A DNA stretch of 64,000 bases from Terrimesophilobacter sp964651535 (GCA_964651535.1 CAZYYE010000001.1:434001-498000), one strand, 5' to 3'; shown: positions 28,552-36,425, numbered from the stretch's first letter. The notes: generated by a model not told the origin, from the sequence alone. Translations and numbers: made by a program.

Positions 28552-30333
28552 TCACACTGGGAAAAAATATGGAAGGACCACATCATGTTGGAAAGCGTTC
28601 GCCGCCGTCTGCGTCGCGAATCCGGTGCGGCGACTGCCGAGTACGCCATCGTCACGATGGCCCCCGTGTCTGGAGTTTCCCGGTGTCGGGAAGTCTGACA
28701 GGGGGCCAGCATCCCCGCCCCGTTTGCCGTCCGACCCGTCATCGAACAAGCGCGGATCAATCACCCCAGTTATGCGGATTCCCTCGGGTTCCGACACCCG
28801 GTCTGGTTGGCAGATGACCACATCGCCGATCATAGAGACGCGAATGTCCAGGATCTCAACAATCTCGCGCCTTGCAGCGACAGGCAAGGTCTCCAGTCGA
28901 CCCCGTGCCCGTTCGGCCAGCCTCACCAGATCAGTCATCCTCTCCTGCTTCGCAGCCGCATCAGACACCATTGCGGCGTACCCGCTCATGCGTTGCTTCA
29001 GACCTGCAAGCTCCACGCTGAACCGTTCGATGCGCTCCGTGTGCTCGCTTGGGTCGTCAGCTTCGTACATGTCGTCGCGGGCGCGACTCAACGCCCGACT
29101 CTTGCGTTCAATCTCCCGGTCAAGCTTCGTAATGATGGGCGCTACGTCGTCCAAGCTCGACTCATCTGGCAGTTCCAACCATCGTCGTGCCATCGCCTCC
29201 AGTCGGCTGGGATCACCCAACAGGCGGGCTATTTCACCCCACACGCGAGCGTCCAAAGTTTGCGCTCGCACCTGCTTGCACGTGCACTTTTCTGGGCCGT
29301 TGGTGTGTCGTCGGCCCGAACACCGGTACACGTCATAATCCTTGTTGGCGAGGCTCACGCCAATGTAGTGCTTGCCACATGCGCCGACCAGCCGCGTCGA
29401 CATCAATTGTGTTTGGGGTGCGCTAGCGGTGTTGCGGGTGCTGCGACGTTCAATCACACGGCGAACCGTCCGGTGTTGCGTGCGAGTCAGGGGCGGCTCA
29501 GGCAGGGTCAATTCGATAGGTGTTCCATAGACCGGCTGACCGTTGCGGTCTAGTCGGGTGTGGTGGCTCCGCTTGTAGAGGCTCCCAGTCTCAGCCGCAC
29601 CCCACAACACAGTCCCGGTGTAGAGGGTGGGATTAGTGATCATCCGTCGGAGCACATCAGGGTTCCAACGAGCGACTTTGCGCGGTTTGAGGCCGAGGTC
29701 ATTCAGGCGATCAGTTGCCTGCTGCGCGTTGAGGCGCTTCCGAACGAGCAGTTCGTAAACCAACGCGATGACCTCCCGCTCTTCGAGGTCGGGCACAGGT
29801 TCGGCAGTGCGTCCCTTGCCTTGGAGTTTCCAACCATAGGGCGGTGTCCCTCCGGGCCAAGTCCCGTTTTGAGCTTTGGCCCGTTGTCCAGATACGGTCC
29901 GTTCGACAATCATGTCCCGTTCCATTTCAGCGACCCCTGCCAGCATGGTGCGCATCATGCGGCCACCCGGGGTGGACATGTCAATTTGCTCTTTGACCAC
30001 CACGAGGGTGACGCCAAGCTCACTGAATCTGTCGGTTTCAGTTATGGCATCGGCTGCTTTCCGGGCGAACCTGTCGAGCTTGGCAACCACGACTGCCTGT
30101 AGGTCGCCGCTCTTGCAGTCGGCAAGCATGCGCGACCATTCGGGACGCTCGCGTGAGGTCCCGGACAAGCCCTCGTCAACGTAGACCCCACCAACCTCCC
30201 AGCCTTTGGCGAGGATGGTGTCTTTGCACAGGGCTTGCTGTTCGTCCAGCGATGTTCCGTCGACTTGGCTGGTGGTGGACACTCGGGCATATATTGCGGC
30301 GCGGATGGTTGGGGTTTGCTGGGTTGCGGTCAT
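28552..30333 (-). CDS. int: Large serine recombinase (integrase); frame crosses attL
   Basis: A 593-residue integrase. The resolvase domain holds the catalytic Ser19 in YARVSTTSQ, the Arg-containing AKLDRFARK and the ERDMIVERT helix; a recombinase domain follows (about 165-285), then a zinc ribbon (CGKHYIGVS...CSGRRHTNGPEKCTC, about 340-375) and a coiled coil (about 405-465). The frame reads out of the element across GATGGC: residues 560-593 are encoded antisense to host flp. In the circular form residue 559 would join a different 20-residue tail ending in RAA (stop at 42388). Its ATG overlaps the upstream gene by 4 bp. It should catalyse attP x attB integration. Confidence 0.93.
   Translation of the reverse strand: MTATQQTPTIRAAIYARVSTTSQVDGTSLDEQQALCKDTILAKGWEVGGVYVDEGLSGTSRERPEWSRMLADCKSGDLQAVVVAKLDRFARKAADAITETDRFSELGVTLVVVKEQIDMSTPGGRMMRTMLAGVAEMERDMIVERTVSGQRAKAQNGTWPGGTPPYGWKLQGKGRTAEPVPDLEEREVIALVYELLVRKRLNAQQATDRLNDLGLKPRKVARWNPDVLRRMITNPTLYTGTVLWGAAETGSLYKRSHHTRLDRNGQPVYGTPIELTLPEPPLTRTQHRTVRRVIERRSTRNTASAPQTQLMSTRLVGACGKHYIGVSLANKDYDVYRCSGRRHTNGPEKCTCKQVRAQTLDARVWGEIARLLGDPSRLEAMARRWLELPDESSLDDVAPIITKLDREIERKSRALSRARDDMYEADDPSEHTERIERFSVELAGLKQRMSGYAAMVSDAAAKQERMTDLVRLAERARGRLETLPVAARREIVEILDIRVSMIGDVVICQPDRVSEPEGIRITGVIDPRLFDDGSDGKRGGDAGPLSDFPTPGNSRHGGHRDDGVLGSRRTGFATQTAANAFQHDVVLPYFFPV
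28585..28698 (+). pseudogene. DUF4244 Flp-like pilin, 5' fragment, interrupted by element
   Basis: ATG 28585 follows an AAGGA ribosome site. Codons 1-25 encode the pilin leader and the start of its hydrophobic helix (ESGAATAEYAIVTMA). After the GATGGC at 28656-28661 the homology stops and 12 foreign codons follow to a stop at 28696. The missing half is at 42451-42558. Joined at GATGGC, the two halves give an uninterrupted 59-residue DUF4244 protein with the expected GAATAEYA...AAVAFAGLL helix. Confidence 0.9.
28656..28683. other. attL: left junction of the integrated element
   Basis: The shared core GATGGC (28656-28661) marks the crossover between flp and the element. To its right, on the element side, lies GAGTTTCCCGG (28673-28683), the perfect reverse complement of CCGGGAAACTC at the right junction (42426-42436). 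The two arms together form the dyad symmetry expected of attP of a large serine integrase. Confidence 0.85.
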
Positions 30334-30743
30334 TTCACTTCCTCCAGTTGCATTCGGGCAACTACTTTGAGGTAGCAGGCCCGGTATGGGTTTGGTTCAA
30401 ACGGGCCACGCTCCTGCCGCTGTGCTGCGTCAGCTTCGATGCAGGCGCGTTCATCGATGTCTAGGCACCGGGCACATGCGCGCAGGCCGGACGTTGGCGG
30501 TTGGTCGTAAAAATGCGAGGTCTCTGGGTCGGCAATCCGTCCGCAGAGGCTGACTGCAGGGTCGTAGTGGTTGCGCAGGTGTTCTGTTGTTCCGCGTCTG
30601 GCTTGCTTGGCGGAGTCCCGCCCGGCCCGGTTTAGGCAATGGCGGCACCAACCTTGACGGCGGGTGTGAGCGGCGTCACGCCAACCGAAGGAACTGATTG
30701 GCAAGACCTGGGTGCATCTTGGGCAGAGCTTGGTGTTGGTCAT
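30330..30743 (-). CDS. Small multi-CxxC (zinc-binding) protein upstream of integrase
   Basis: A 137-residue protein from the ATG at 30743. It carries CPRCTQVLP near the N-terminus, CRHC (about residue 33), and CARCLDIDERAC near residue 100, which suggests two zinc knuckles, one of HNH-like spacing. I do not recognise a catalytic motif. The start overlaps the stop of the upstream gene, and its stop overlaps the integrase start (both ATGA), so it is translationally coupled to int and could act in integration or excision control. A longer form beginning five codons upstream is possible. Confidence 0.65.
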   Translation of the reverse strand: MTNTKLCPRCTQVLPISSFGWRDAAHTRRQGWCRHCLNRAGRDSAKQARRGTTEHLRNHYDPAVSLCGRIADPETSHFYDQPPTSGLRACARCLDIDERACIEADAAQRQERGPFEPNPYRACYLKVVARMQLEEVK

Positions 30744-30937
30744 CGCGTGCTCTCCCAACGGGGCATTTCAATGGGGAAATAGCGTCCGTCGTCGTCGCGG
30801 AGGTAGAGGCGGTCCGCTCGCCACTCAGTGACGCGAAACGCAAGTTCGCGAGGCATGGTCGCCACGACACACCGGCGACATACTCCGAAGTCGTTGATGA
30901 GCACGCGGTCGCCGACTTTCAACTTGGGATTGTTCAT
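30740..30937 (-). CDS. Small SH3/KOW-like basic protein
   Basis: A 65-residue protein starting KLKVGDRVLINDFG, a beta-barrel-like (SH3/KOW/Tudor) opening with a CRRC pair, and ending IEMPRWESTR. It is the third gene in a chain of 4-bp overlaps that leads to the integrase. A DNA- or RNA-binding accessory role would fit but no family is recognised. Confidence 0.55.
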   Translation of the reverse strand: MNNPKLKVGDRVLINDFGVCRRCVVATMPRELAFRVTEWRADRLYLRDDDGRYFPIEMPRWESTR

Positions 30938-31059
30938 TTCGAACCTCCACGCTGATTCTTCGCGGCGTAATAGGTGGCCCAGAGGTCTGCCTTGATGTGG
31001 TGAATGCTGGCGCGAACCTTCAGGTCCCCAACCAAAGTGCGAATTAGCTCGCGAATCAT
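30934..31059 (-). CDS. 41-residue hypothetical protein in the integrase operon
   Basis: This short frame starts ATG 31059 and ends TGA 30934, overlapping both neighbours by exactly 4 bp (ATGA on each side). It reads MIRELIRTLVGDLKVRASIH and continues to KNQRGGSK, a basic amphipathic helical peptide. The position in a perfectly coupled gene train is the main reason to believe it is translated. No function can be assigned; a small excisionase-like DNA-binding role is only a possibility. Confidence 0.5.
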   Translation of the reverse strand: MIRELIRTLVGDLKVRASIHHIKADLWATYYAAKNQRGGSK

Positions 31060-31331
31060 GCCGTCACCCCCGCGGCATTGGAGACCTTGACGGCCTCTTG
31101 CGACACGAGGCGATCGATCTTGCGCTGTGCCTTCGCCCGTAGGGCAACACTCGGCAGCGTCTTGAGCAGTTCGCGGTTGTCCGTGTCGTGGACGGCTTTG
31201 GCGATGTTGGACGCATGCCTCGCGTCGTGTCCGGGCTTGTAATTGGAGTTCTTACCGACTGTTTGAGCGCAACCGCAGAGGCATTTGCGTTCCGTAGCGA
31301 TCTTGTTCTCGGTCTTGGATTTGGTAGCCAT
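31056..31331 (-). CDS. Small zinc-ribbon protein (CxCGC...GHDARH)
   Basis: A 91-residue basic protein with a Lys-rich N-terminus, then RKCLCGCAQTVGKNSNYKPG followed by GHDARH, a short Cys/His pattern frequent in actinophage small proteins, and a helical tail. ATG at 31331 follows AGGAG. It is probably the first gene of the five-gene train ending in int. Function unknown; likely nucleic-acid binding. Confidence 0.6.
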   Translation of the reverse strand: MATKSKTENKIATERKCLCGCAQTVGKNSNYKPGHDARHASNIAKAVHDTDNRELLKTLPSVALRAKAQRKIDRLVSQEAVKVSNAAGVTA

Positions 31332-31494
31332 TTCGTGCTCCTAATTCGTGGTAAATATGCTGATCAGAGGCGGTTTTGCCTCCATTCCAATCAAAACATG
31401 GGCGGTATCTTCCGCATAAGTCTTCACTTTGTTCCCGTCGGCAACGGGGCCGAGTAACCAGCATGGGGACGGTGGCTCTCGTGAGAAACCTGGC

Positions 31495-31746
31495 TCACCT
31501 GCCACACCTTTTGACCTCAGCACGAAATGCGAGCTGCGCCCTTCGGTAATGGCCTTTGCACAGACCAACGGCAAAGTGGCTCCGGTCGCACTGAACCACC
31601 AAACACCCTGGGTCATTGTTGGTCGAGATTGCCGACCACCCGGTGATCAGGGCGACGTGGTCCCTCACCCATTCAGGCAAAGTCGGCGGCTGCTGGTCTC
31701 GCGCGTGCGACGTCCGAACGTCCGGCCTTATGTGTGGTTCCTTCAT
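31495..31746 (-). CDS. Small C/H-rich phage-type protein
   Basis: An 83-residue protein from ATG 31746, which follows GGAAAG. The C-terminal half has CLVVQCDRSHFAVGLCKGHYRRAQ, the Cys-Cys-Cys-His knuckle (C..C..GLCxxHYxR) widespread in phage and satellite proteins of Actinobacteria. The longer open frame starting at 31944 would read through the repeat-rich iteron region and is unlikely. It lies between the iteron region and the integrase operon. Function unknown. Confidence 0.6.
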   Translation of the reverse strand: MKEPHIRPDVRTSHARDQQPPTLPEWVRDHVALITGWSAISTNNDPGCLVVQCDRSHFAVGLCKGHYRRAQLAFRAEVKRCGR

Positions 31747-31840
31747 CGGTTCTTTCCTTCCGTCTTGCCCATTCGTAGAAGCTCCGGCGGCGCAGTGCTG
31801 TCGCAATTCGTGGCTGGTTTCTGAGAGGTGCCGCTGGGGT

Positions 31841-32043
31841 GTACGGGCGAGGGGGTACGTGAGCACCCCTTTGGGAGGGGTGCTCTTCGTACCCCTTCTG
31901 TCGCCCCTGCGCTGTACGCCCTGCGTACACTTCTTCGTACCCATTGGAGGCCCGTCATGACGGGGGTTTTAAGCGGGTTCGTACCCTTTCGTACACTTCT
32001 TCGTACACTTGGGTTTCCGAGACCCGCGTATACCTGGTCGTAC
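31841..32043 (+). repeat. Iteron-like array of CGTAC(A/C)C(N)TT repeats, candidate replication origin
   Basis: Ten GTAC tetramers fall within about 200 bp (starts 31841, 31855, 31889, 31914, 31925, 31937, 31981, 31991, 32003, 32040). Six belong to same-orientation copies of CGTAC(A/C)C(N)TT starting at 31888, 31924, 31936, 31980, 31990 and 32002, some spaced 10-12 bp, about one helical turn. The 17-mer CGTACACTTCTTCGTAC occurs twice exactly (31924-31940 and 31990-32006). Placement beside a prim-pol/helicase gene suggests an origin recognised by that protein or a partner. The alternative is an operator array. Confidence 0.75.
31861..31885. repeat. Perfect hairpin inside the iteron region
   Basis: GAGCACCCCT (31861-31870) and AGGGGTGCTC (31876-31885) are perfect complements around a 5-base loop TTGGG. 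There is no T-run on either side, so it is not a typical terminator; a structural element of an origin or a dimeric protein site is likelier. Confidence 0.7.
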
Positions 32044-32056
32044 GCTTTCTGCGCCA

Positions 32057-33994
32057 TCAGAAAAGGACCTCCCGCGCCTCGTTTGTGAGGCGGAAGATAG
32101 AGGATTTCTGCCCGGCCACCTGTGCTTCCTCCTCAGTTGCCTTCTCCTCCGTGACGAGCTTTCGGAGGTCACGCCGGGCTTTCTGCTTCGCCCTGTTGTC
32201 CTGTGGGTCCTGCCCACGGCGTTGCACCAGTTGGGAGACAGTGAGGCCCGCATTCCCTGCAGCAGCGAGCAGTTCCAATGCTCCAGTCCCGCCCAGCACC
32301 CGGGTTTGGCCCAAGCGGTGGTCGTGGTGAATCTGCCATGGGCCGACAGTCTCCGCAGGTTGCTTCAGGTGGGAAAGCTCGACGTTCTCGTCCCCAGCTT
32401 CGCCCCACAGCAACACCACGGATCCGGCCCCGGCCGTGATCCAAGCTGAACCGTAGACGTCAGCGAGGCGCGTCGGCTTGCCACCGTTCGGACCGTTCTT
32501 GACCATGTGATGGATTTCCAACAGTTCTACACCGTCCGCGAGCGCGGTTTGCCTAGCCCGGTTGTAACCGGCCCCGGTCTCATCGTCCGACAGCCCGATT
32601 GCGGCGTCTTTCAACGAGTCCACGATTATGGTGTCTGCCCCTGCCAGTCGGGCCAGTTCGAGCAACGTCTCGGGGTGCGCTGCAATGTCTGCGGGGGGAG
32701 GCCCTTGCCAGACTCGCAAACATTCCTTCAGGATTTTCCGTTCGGACTCGTTGAACGACCTGCGCAGCGACCGGGCGATCTGTCGCGGTCGGTCCATGGC
32801 CAGGTACACCACGCGGGAGACGGTTTGTTTCACTGGCAGGTCGAGCACTTCGGTGGAGAGGCCGAGCCGGGCACGGACAAGTTGGTTCGCCAGTGTGGTC
32901 TTGCCCACCCCCGGGGGGCCGACCAACATCAGAGCTTCGCCCTCAGCCCAAAGTACCTGCCCGTTTAAGCCCCAAATTGCTGGGATTCCGTCGGGGATGT
33001 CGAGCATGAACGCGTCACCGCTGATCAACCGTCCGGGGTGTGCGTCGTCCTGTGCCAGTTCTTGCCGGAATTGCTGTTTGGCTTCGTGCCCGACCCACAG
33101 TCGTTCGACCGCTTCGGCCACTGCCACAGCCCGTTGGTCTTCCGGACTGGGCTTCGCTTGCTCTTTCTGCCAGACCGACGATGTGGTCTTGCCAAAATCT
33201 TCGTAGTGGGGGTCGACCAATTCCACTGCACTGCGAGCTGCGGCAATGTATGCGTCATGGTCGTCCCGATGCATCCGCGCTAGGTGTCCGCAAACTTGCG
33301 TGAGCCAATTGTTCGTGGTGCCCTGGCCCCTAGCAGGTGGGGAGTCCAACAGATCAGCTAGAGTCCGTCGGGTTCGGCTGTTTCGGGGGGAGGTGGTCCC
33401 CTTTGTGACTTTCTGCTCTACAGCGCTCCGAGAACGTGAGACTGTCCGGAGTTCCTCAGAGATGGATGGCAGGTTCTCAATTCGCCCGAGCGGTTCCCCA
33501 GTGCGCGTCCGATAGCTCTTGCCGTCAATCTCAGAACCGGGCAGGACGATGTAGCCACCGCGAGACTTGATGTCCACGTTAGGGGCAACCTGCCCATTGC
33601 TGCTCGCCACGCCCTCACTGTCGCGCCAAATCGTGTGCAGCCCACCGGTCGGGGTAACACAGGTGAACCCAGGGTTATGTGGCACGTCGCGGGTGACCGC
33701 TTCCCAGTTGTCGGGTCCGTGACCTCCGTTCTTCACGTCCAGGTCGGCGACGGTCACACCACTGGCCCCGCAGTCACCACCGATATTCGCGTCGGGCCAC
33801 CGCCCCCACCACTTGCGAATTTGGGCGGAGTCGCGTGTGGAGTCCTTGAACCCGTGTGGGGTGAGGGGTTCTTTGCCGTTAGGGACGAGGGGGAACACGC
33901 TCCAGCCGTTGGCGGCGTGTTGGAGTGCGAAATCGAGCTTGGACGGTGTTGCGCCGTCGGGTTCGGGCGGTGGCACGTGGTCGGAAATCTTCAC
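32057..33994 (-). CDS. Bifunctional primase-polymerase / RecA-like helicase replication protein
   Basis: A 645-residue protein from GTG 33994. Residues about 10-195 form a prim-pol domain (ANGWSVFPLVPNGKEPLTP, KWWGRWPDANIG, and the catalytic acidic motif VADLDVKNGG, then GYIVLPGS). A RecA/AAA-type ATPase follows, with Walker A MLVGPPGVGKTTLANQL near residue 358 and Walker B TIIVDSLKDAA near 450; a winged-helix-like C-terminus ends at 645. Such proteins initiate replication of plasmids, satellites and islands. Its start overlaps a small upstream gene (GTGA), and the iteron region lies just downstream. Confidence 0.88.
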   Translation of the reverse strand: MKISDHVPPPEPDGATPSKLDFALQHAANGWSVFPLVPNGKEPLTPHGFKDSTRDSAQIRKWWGRWPDANIGGDCGASGVTVADLDVKNGGHGPDNWEAVTRDVPHNPGFTCVTPTGGLHTIWRDSEGVASSNGQVAPNVDIKSRGGYIVLPGSEIDGKSYRTRTGEPLGRIENLPSISEELRTVSRSRSAVEQKVTKGTTSPRNSRTRRTLADLLDSPPARGQGTTNNWLTQVCGHLARMHRDDHDAYIAAARSAVELVDPHYEDFGKTTSSVWQKEQAKPSPEDQRAVAVAEAVERLWVGHEAKQQFRQELAQDDAHPGRLISGDAFMLDIPDGIPAIWGLNGQVLWAEGEALMLVGPPGVGKTTLANQLVRARLGLSTEVLDLPVKQTVSRVVYLAMDRPRQIARSLRRSFNESERKILKECLRVWQGPPPADIAAHPETLLELARLAGADTIIVDSLKDAAIGLSDDETGAGYNRARQTALADGVELLEIHHMVKNGPNGGKPTRLADVYGSAWITAGAGSVVLLWGEAGDENVELSHLKQPAETVGPWQIHHDHRLGQTRVLGGTGALELLAAAGNAGLTVSQLVQRRGQDPQDNRAKQKARRDLRKLVTEEKATEEEAQVAGQKSSIFRLTNEAREVLF

Positions 33995-34110
33995 GCGACG
34001 GCCACCGCCTCGTCAGAGGTGGGCTCGTCCTCGCCGAATAAAAGCGTGAGAAGTCGGCCGAAGTCATCGTCCGGGATCGGCGATTCGGCGAAATCTGCGG
34101 TCGTACGCAT
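33991..34110 (-). CDS. 39-residue acidic protein coupled to prim-pol
   Basis: ATG 34110 to TGA 33991 encodes a 39-residue acidic peptide beginning MRTTADFAESPIPDDDFGRL and ending EAVAVA. Its stop overlaps the GTG start of the prim-pol gene (GTGA), which argues it is translated and used for coupling. No family recognised. Confidence 0.5.
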   Translation of the reverse strand: MRTTADFAESPIPDDDFGRLLTLLFGEDEPTSDEAVAVA

Positions 34111-34320
34111 TGCTGAGAACCTTTACGGTTGTCTCAGCGAGCGGACCTGCCTGCCAAAGTGTTAGCTGCCAGCCTCACCCAGAGTCGTTTCCCCACTTGG
34201 TGGGGCAGCTGGGGCGTACCGTGTCCAGAACGGCTGCAGTGCTACCCCAGAAGTACAGCATGGCGGGATTATCGCTGTCAATTATTTGACCTCGCGGCAA
34301 GGCCTGGCCCGTCGCGGGGA

Positions 34321-34671
34321 CTAACCCCGCGGGGGCCGCATGTTGCGCAGGAAGGTCACTCGGCAACGGTCGTTCCGACTCGCCTTTCCATTCTTCCGCT
34401 GAACCGCAAGCAAGGCATGGCGGTGCCAGTCACGCGCCTCCTTACGTCCGGGCGCGCGGAAGGTCAGCCGGAGAGTCGTCCGCCCACCTGCCCCGGCTAT
34501 CCACACCGCGCTCCAACTTGAGACCTCACCGAGTTCGCCGATCGCAGAATCGATCAGAGAACGGAGGTGGTCGGCTGTTCCCTCGGCTGCGTGGTGCAGG
34601 TTGAGTTCGGCGAGATACTCGGGGTCGTCGGACGTGATGTCCGTCGAACCTGCGATTTCAATGTTGGGCAC
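34321..34671 (-). CDS. Hypothetical protein, 116 residues
   Basis: GTG 34671 follows AGGAG at good spacing. The protein has an acidic N-terminal half (SDDPEYLAELNLHHAAEG) and a basic C-terminal half (TFRAPGRKEARDWHRHALLAVQRKNGKASR). I recognise no domain. The open frame extends to 34770, but that part overlaps the hairpin-rich leader. It is the first leftward gene of the replication module and may regulate it. Confidence 0.5.
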   Translation of the reverse strand: MPNIEIAGSTDITSDDPEYLAELNLHHAAEGTADHLRSLIDSAIGELGEVSSWSAVWIAGAGGRTTLRLTFRAPGRKEARDWHRHALLAVQRKNGKASRNDRCRVTFLRNMRPPRG

Positions 34672-35128
34672 TTGGTGCTCCTGTCGTGACTCGCGCACTT
34701 GGTGCTGCGAGAACTCCATGGGAGCACGAGCCTCGGGTGCTCCACAACCCCTGGTTGCGCTCGGCCCCAAGGCTGGACATCCCTGGGGCCGAGCAACACT
34801 TCAACCGAGGCGCTGAGAACCAATCCAGCGCCATCCCCAAGAACACCACACGATTTATCTCGCCAACAAGAGCTGTTTGAGACGAACATCGGATTAGCTC
34901 CCAACGCGGTGTCCAAAACCATGCGTCTGTCGCGCGGGCATTGATTCGCTCGTTGTCCGAAACTACGCCCAGAAAAATGCTGATCAGGAGGGGTTTGTTT
35001 AGAACGGTCGATTCGGGAGAGTGTCCGGCCTAATGGTTACATCAAGTTTTGCAAAGATATTGTTTGTAATATCGGCAGTTTGATGCGACACTTGTTGAAC
35101 CCTAGTCACACAATCGGAAGGAGCGACT
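34672..35128. promoter_or_regulatory. 457-bp divergent non-coding region with strong hairpins
   Basis: No gene is supported here. It separates the leftward replication genes from the rightward defence-like operon and must hold both promoters. Visible structures: GGAGCAC/GTGCTCC (34721-34743), a perfect 10-bp stem GCTCGGCCCC (34759-34768) with GGGGCCGAGC (34785-34794), ATGCTGATCAG (34977-34987, also present at 31357-31367), and the AT-rich inverted repeat GATATT-N6-AATATC near 35056-35073. The downstream gene start is preceded by GGAAGGA. Confidence 0.65.
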
Positions 35129-35668
35129 ATGGACGACAACGAAGTAGACCCGGAGATCGGGGCAATGTCAGCAGTTGCAGGGGCTCTCAAGGGCCTCGAA
35201 GAGGAATCGCAGGTTCGAGTTCTCCGCTGGGCAGCGGACCGCTACGGACTCAAGAACATCAAGATCGGCGGCGGCAGCGACGGTGCTGGTGTCGATGATG
35301 GTGGTGAGTCACGCGGTGGCGGTTCGGGCGGCAGCGCGGGGGGCGCGACTTACGCGTCGATTGACGAGCTGTTCGAGAGCGGCGTCGCGAAGACCAACAC
35401 GCAGAAGGCACTCCTCGCGGCCTACTGGTTCCAAGTCGTGCAGGGCGGGACCGGCTTCCAGTCATACACGCTCAACACCGCGCTCAAGGATCTCGGCATC
35501 GGGATCCCGAACATCACCGACGCTCTTTCAACCGCGGAGAGTCAGAAGCCTGCGCTGGTGATGCAGACCTCCAAGAGTGGCAAGAGTCGTCAGGCACGCA
35601 AGACCTACAAGCTGACCGCTGCGGGCGTCAAGTCCGTTGAGGCAATGCTGAACGGCAATGCTGACTGA
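35129..35668 (+). CDS. Winged-helix-like protein, first gene of a three-gene defence-like operon
   Basis: A 179-residue protein. Residues 1-46 are helical and acidic; 47-72 are a Gly/Ser/Asp-rich linker; 75-179 form a compact alpha/beta domain with TNTQKALLAAYWFQVVQGG, LNTALKDLGIGIPNITDAL and a basic SKSGKSRQARKTYKLTAAG, which looks like a winged-helix DNA-binding fold. ATG follows GGAAGGA. It overlaps the HEPN gene by 11 bp. I suggest a regulator or nucleic-acid sensor for the two downstream proteins; this is inference from architecture and operon. Confidence 0.65.
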   Translation: MDDNEVDPEIGAMSAVAGALKGLEEESQVRVLRWAADRYGLKNIKIGGGSDGAGVDDGGESRGGGSGGSAGGATYASIDELFESGVAKTNTQKALLAAYWFQVVQGGTGFQSYTLNTALKDLGIGIPNITDALSTAESQKPALVMQTSKSGKSRQARKTYKLTAAGVKSVEAMLNGNAD

Positions 35669-36425
35669 CCCGAAGTTGGCGTTCGCCGCGCTTCCGGCGA
35701 CCCTCGCGAAGGACCTCCTCGATGCGTACGCCGAGGTGGTCACGAACTTCGCCGAGGGTCGCTGGGAGCCATCCGAGCTGAACGGCGGGAAGCTGTGTGA
35801 AGCCGTCTTCACGATCATCGACGGCTACATGAGCGGAACCTACCTTGCCCGCGCCAAGAAGCCCAGGAACATGCCCGACGCATGCAAGCAACTGGAGACC
35901 ACCTACACGACGGCGAACCGGTCGCCCCGCATTCAGATTCCACGAATGATCGTCGCGCTCTATGAGATTCGGAATAATCGTGGCGTCGGCCATGCAGGTG
36001 GAGACGTCGATCCGAACCAGATGGATGCCACCGCCGTTCTCTATATGAGCAAGTGGTTAATGGCCGAGCTGGTGCGTCTGCTTCACGGGCTCACCACCGA
36101 TGAAGCGAGAGAACTCGTCGAGGCCCTGGTCGAGCGCGAGATCGCACTCGTCTACAAGTGGGGTGACAAGCGTCGCGTGCTGAGGCCGAACCTTACTTGG
36201 AGGCAGAAGGTGCTGCTGCTCCTTGCCAGTGTGGACAGGGCGACTGAGGCCGATCTCGTTAGATGGCTCGAACACAGCCGGATTGCTGACCTGCGTAAGG
36301 ACGTTCTGCGTCCGATGCACAAAGAGACACTCATTGACTTCGACGAAGAAACGCATGAGTTGAGACTTCTGCCTCCCGGAGTCGAGCAGGCAGAAGCACT
36401 CCTGCGGGCGCAGGGAACGAAATGA
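35658..36425 (+). CDS. HEPN-domain protein (Abi-C-like) with C-terminal winged helix
   Basis: A 255-residue protein. The N-terminal ~165 residues are helical with the HEPN signature Arg105-x6-His112 in EIRNNRGVGHAGGD, the catalytic pattern of abortive-infection and toxin RNases. The C-terminal ~80 residues (TWRQKVLLLLASVDRATEAD to LLPPGVEQAEALL) look like a winged helix. It starts inside the end of the upstream gene and overlaps the HNH gene by 4 bp. A metal-independent RNase that acts on phage infection is the likely role, by analogy with Abi/HEPN proteins; not shown for this family. Confidence 0.72.
   Translation: MLTDPKLAFAALPATLAKDLLDAYAEVVTNFAEGRWEPSELNGGKLCEAVFTIIDGYMSGTYLARAKKPRNMPDACKQLETTYTTANRSPRIQIPRMIVALYEIRNNRGVGHAGGDVDPNQMDATAVLYMSKWLMAELVRLLHGLTTDEARELVEALVEREIALVYKWGDKRRVLRPNLTWRQKVLLLLASVDRATEADLVRWLEHSRIADLRKDVLRPMHKETLIDFDEETHELRLLPPGVEQAEALLRAQGTK

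Larger units (their letters stand above)
31747..32056. other. 310-bp non-coding region holding the iteron array
   Basis: No gene is supported here. The region contains the GTAC-rich repeats described in the next entries, a perfect 10-bp hairpin (31861-31885) and the palindrome CCCGTCATGACGGG (31951-31964) followed by GGTTTTAA, which could act as a terminator or protein site. It separates the prim-pol gene from the small genes near int. Confidence 0.7.

Noticed and set aside
31341..31616. 91-codon minus-strand open frame overlapping the C/H-rich small gene
   Set aside because: Its first half overlaps a better supported gene in another frame, composition is not protein-like, and there is no RBS.
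31841..32043. GTAC repeats as a CRISPR array
   Set aside because: Repeats are about 10 bp with 0-40 bp variable spacing and no cas genes; this is iteron-like.
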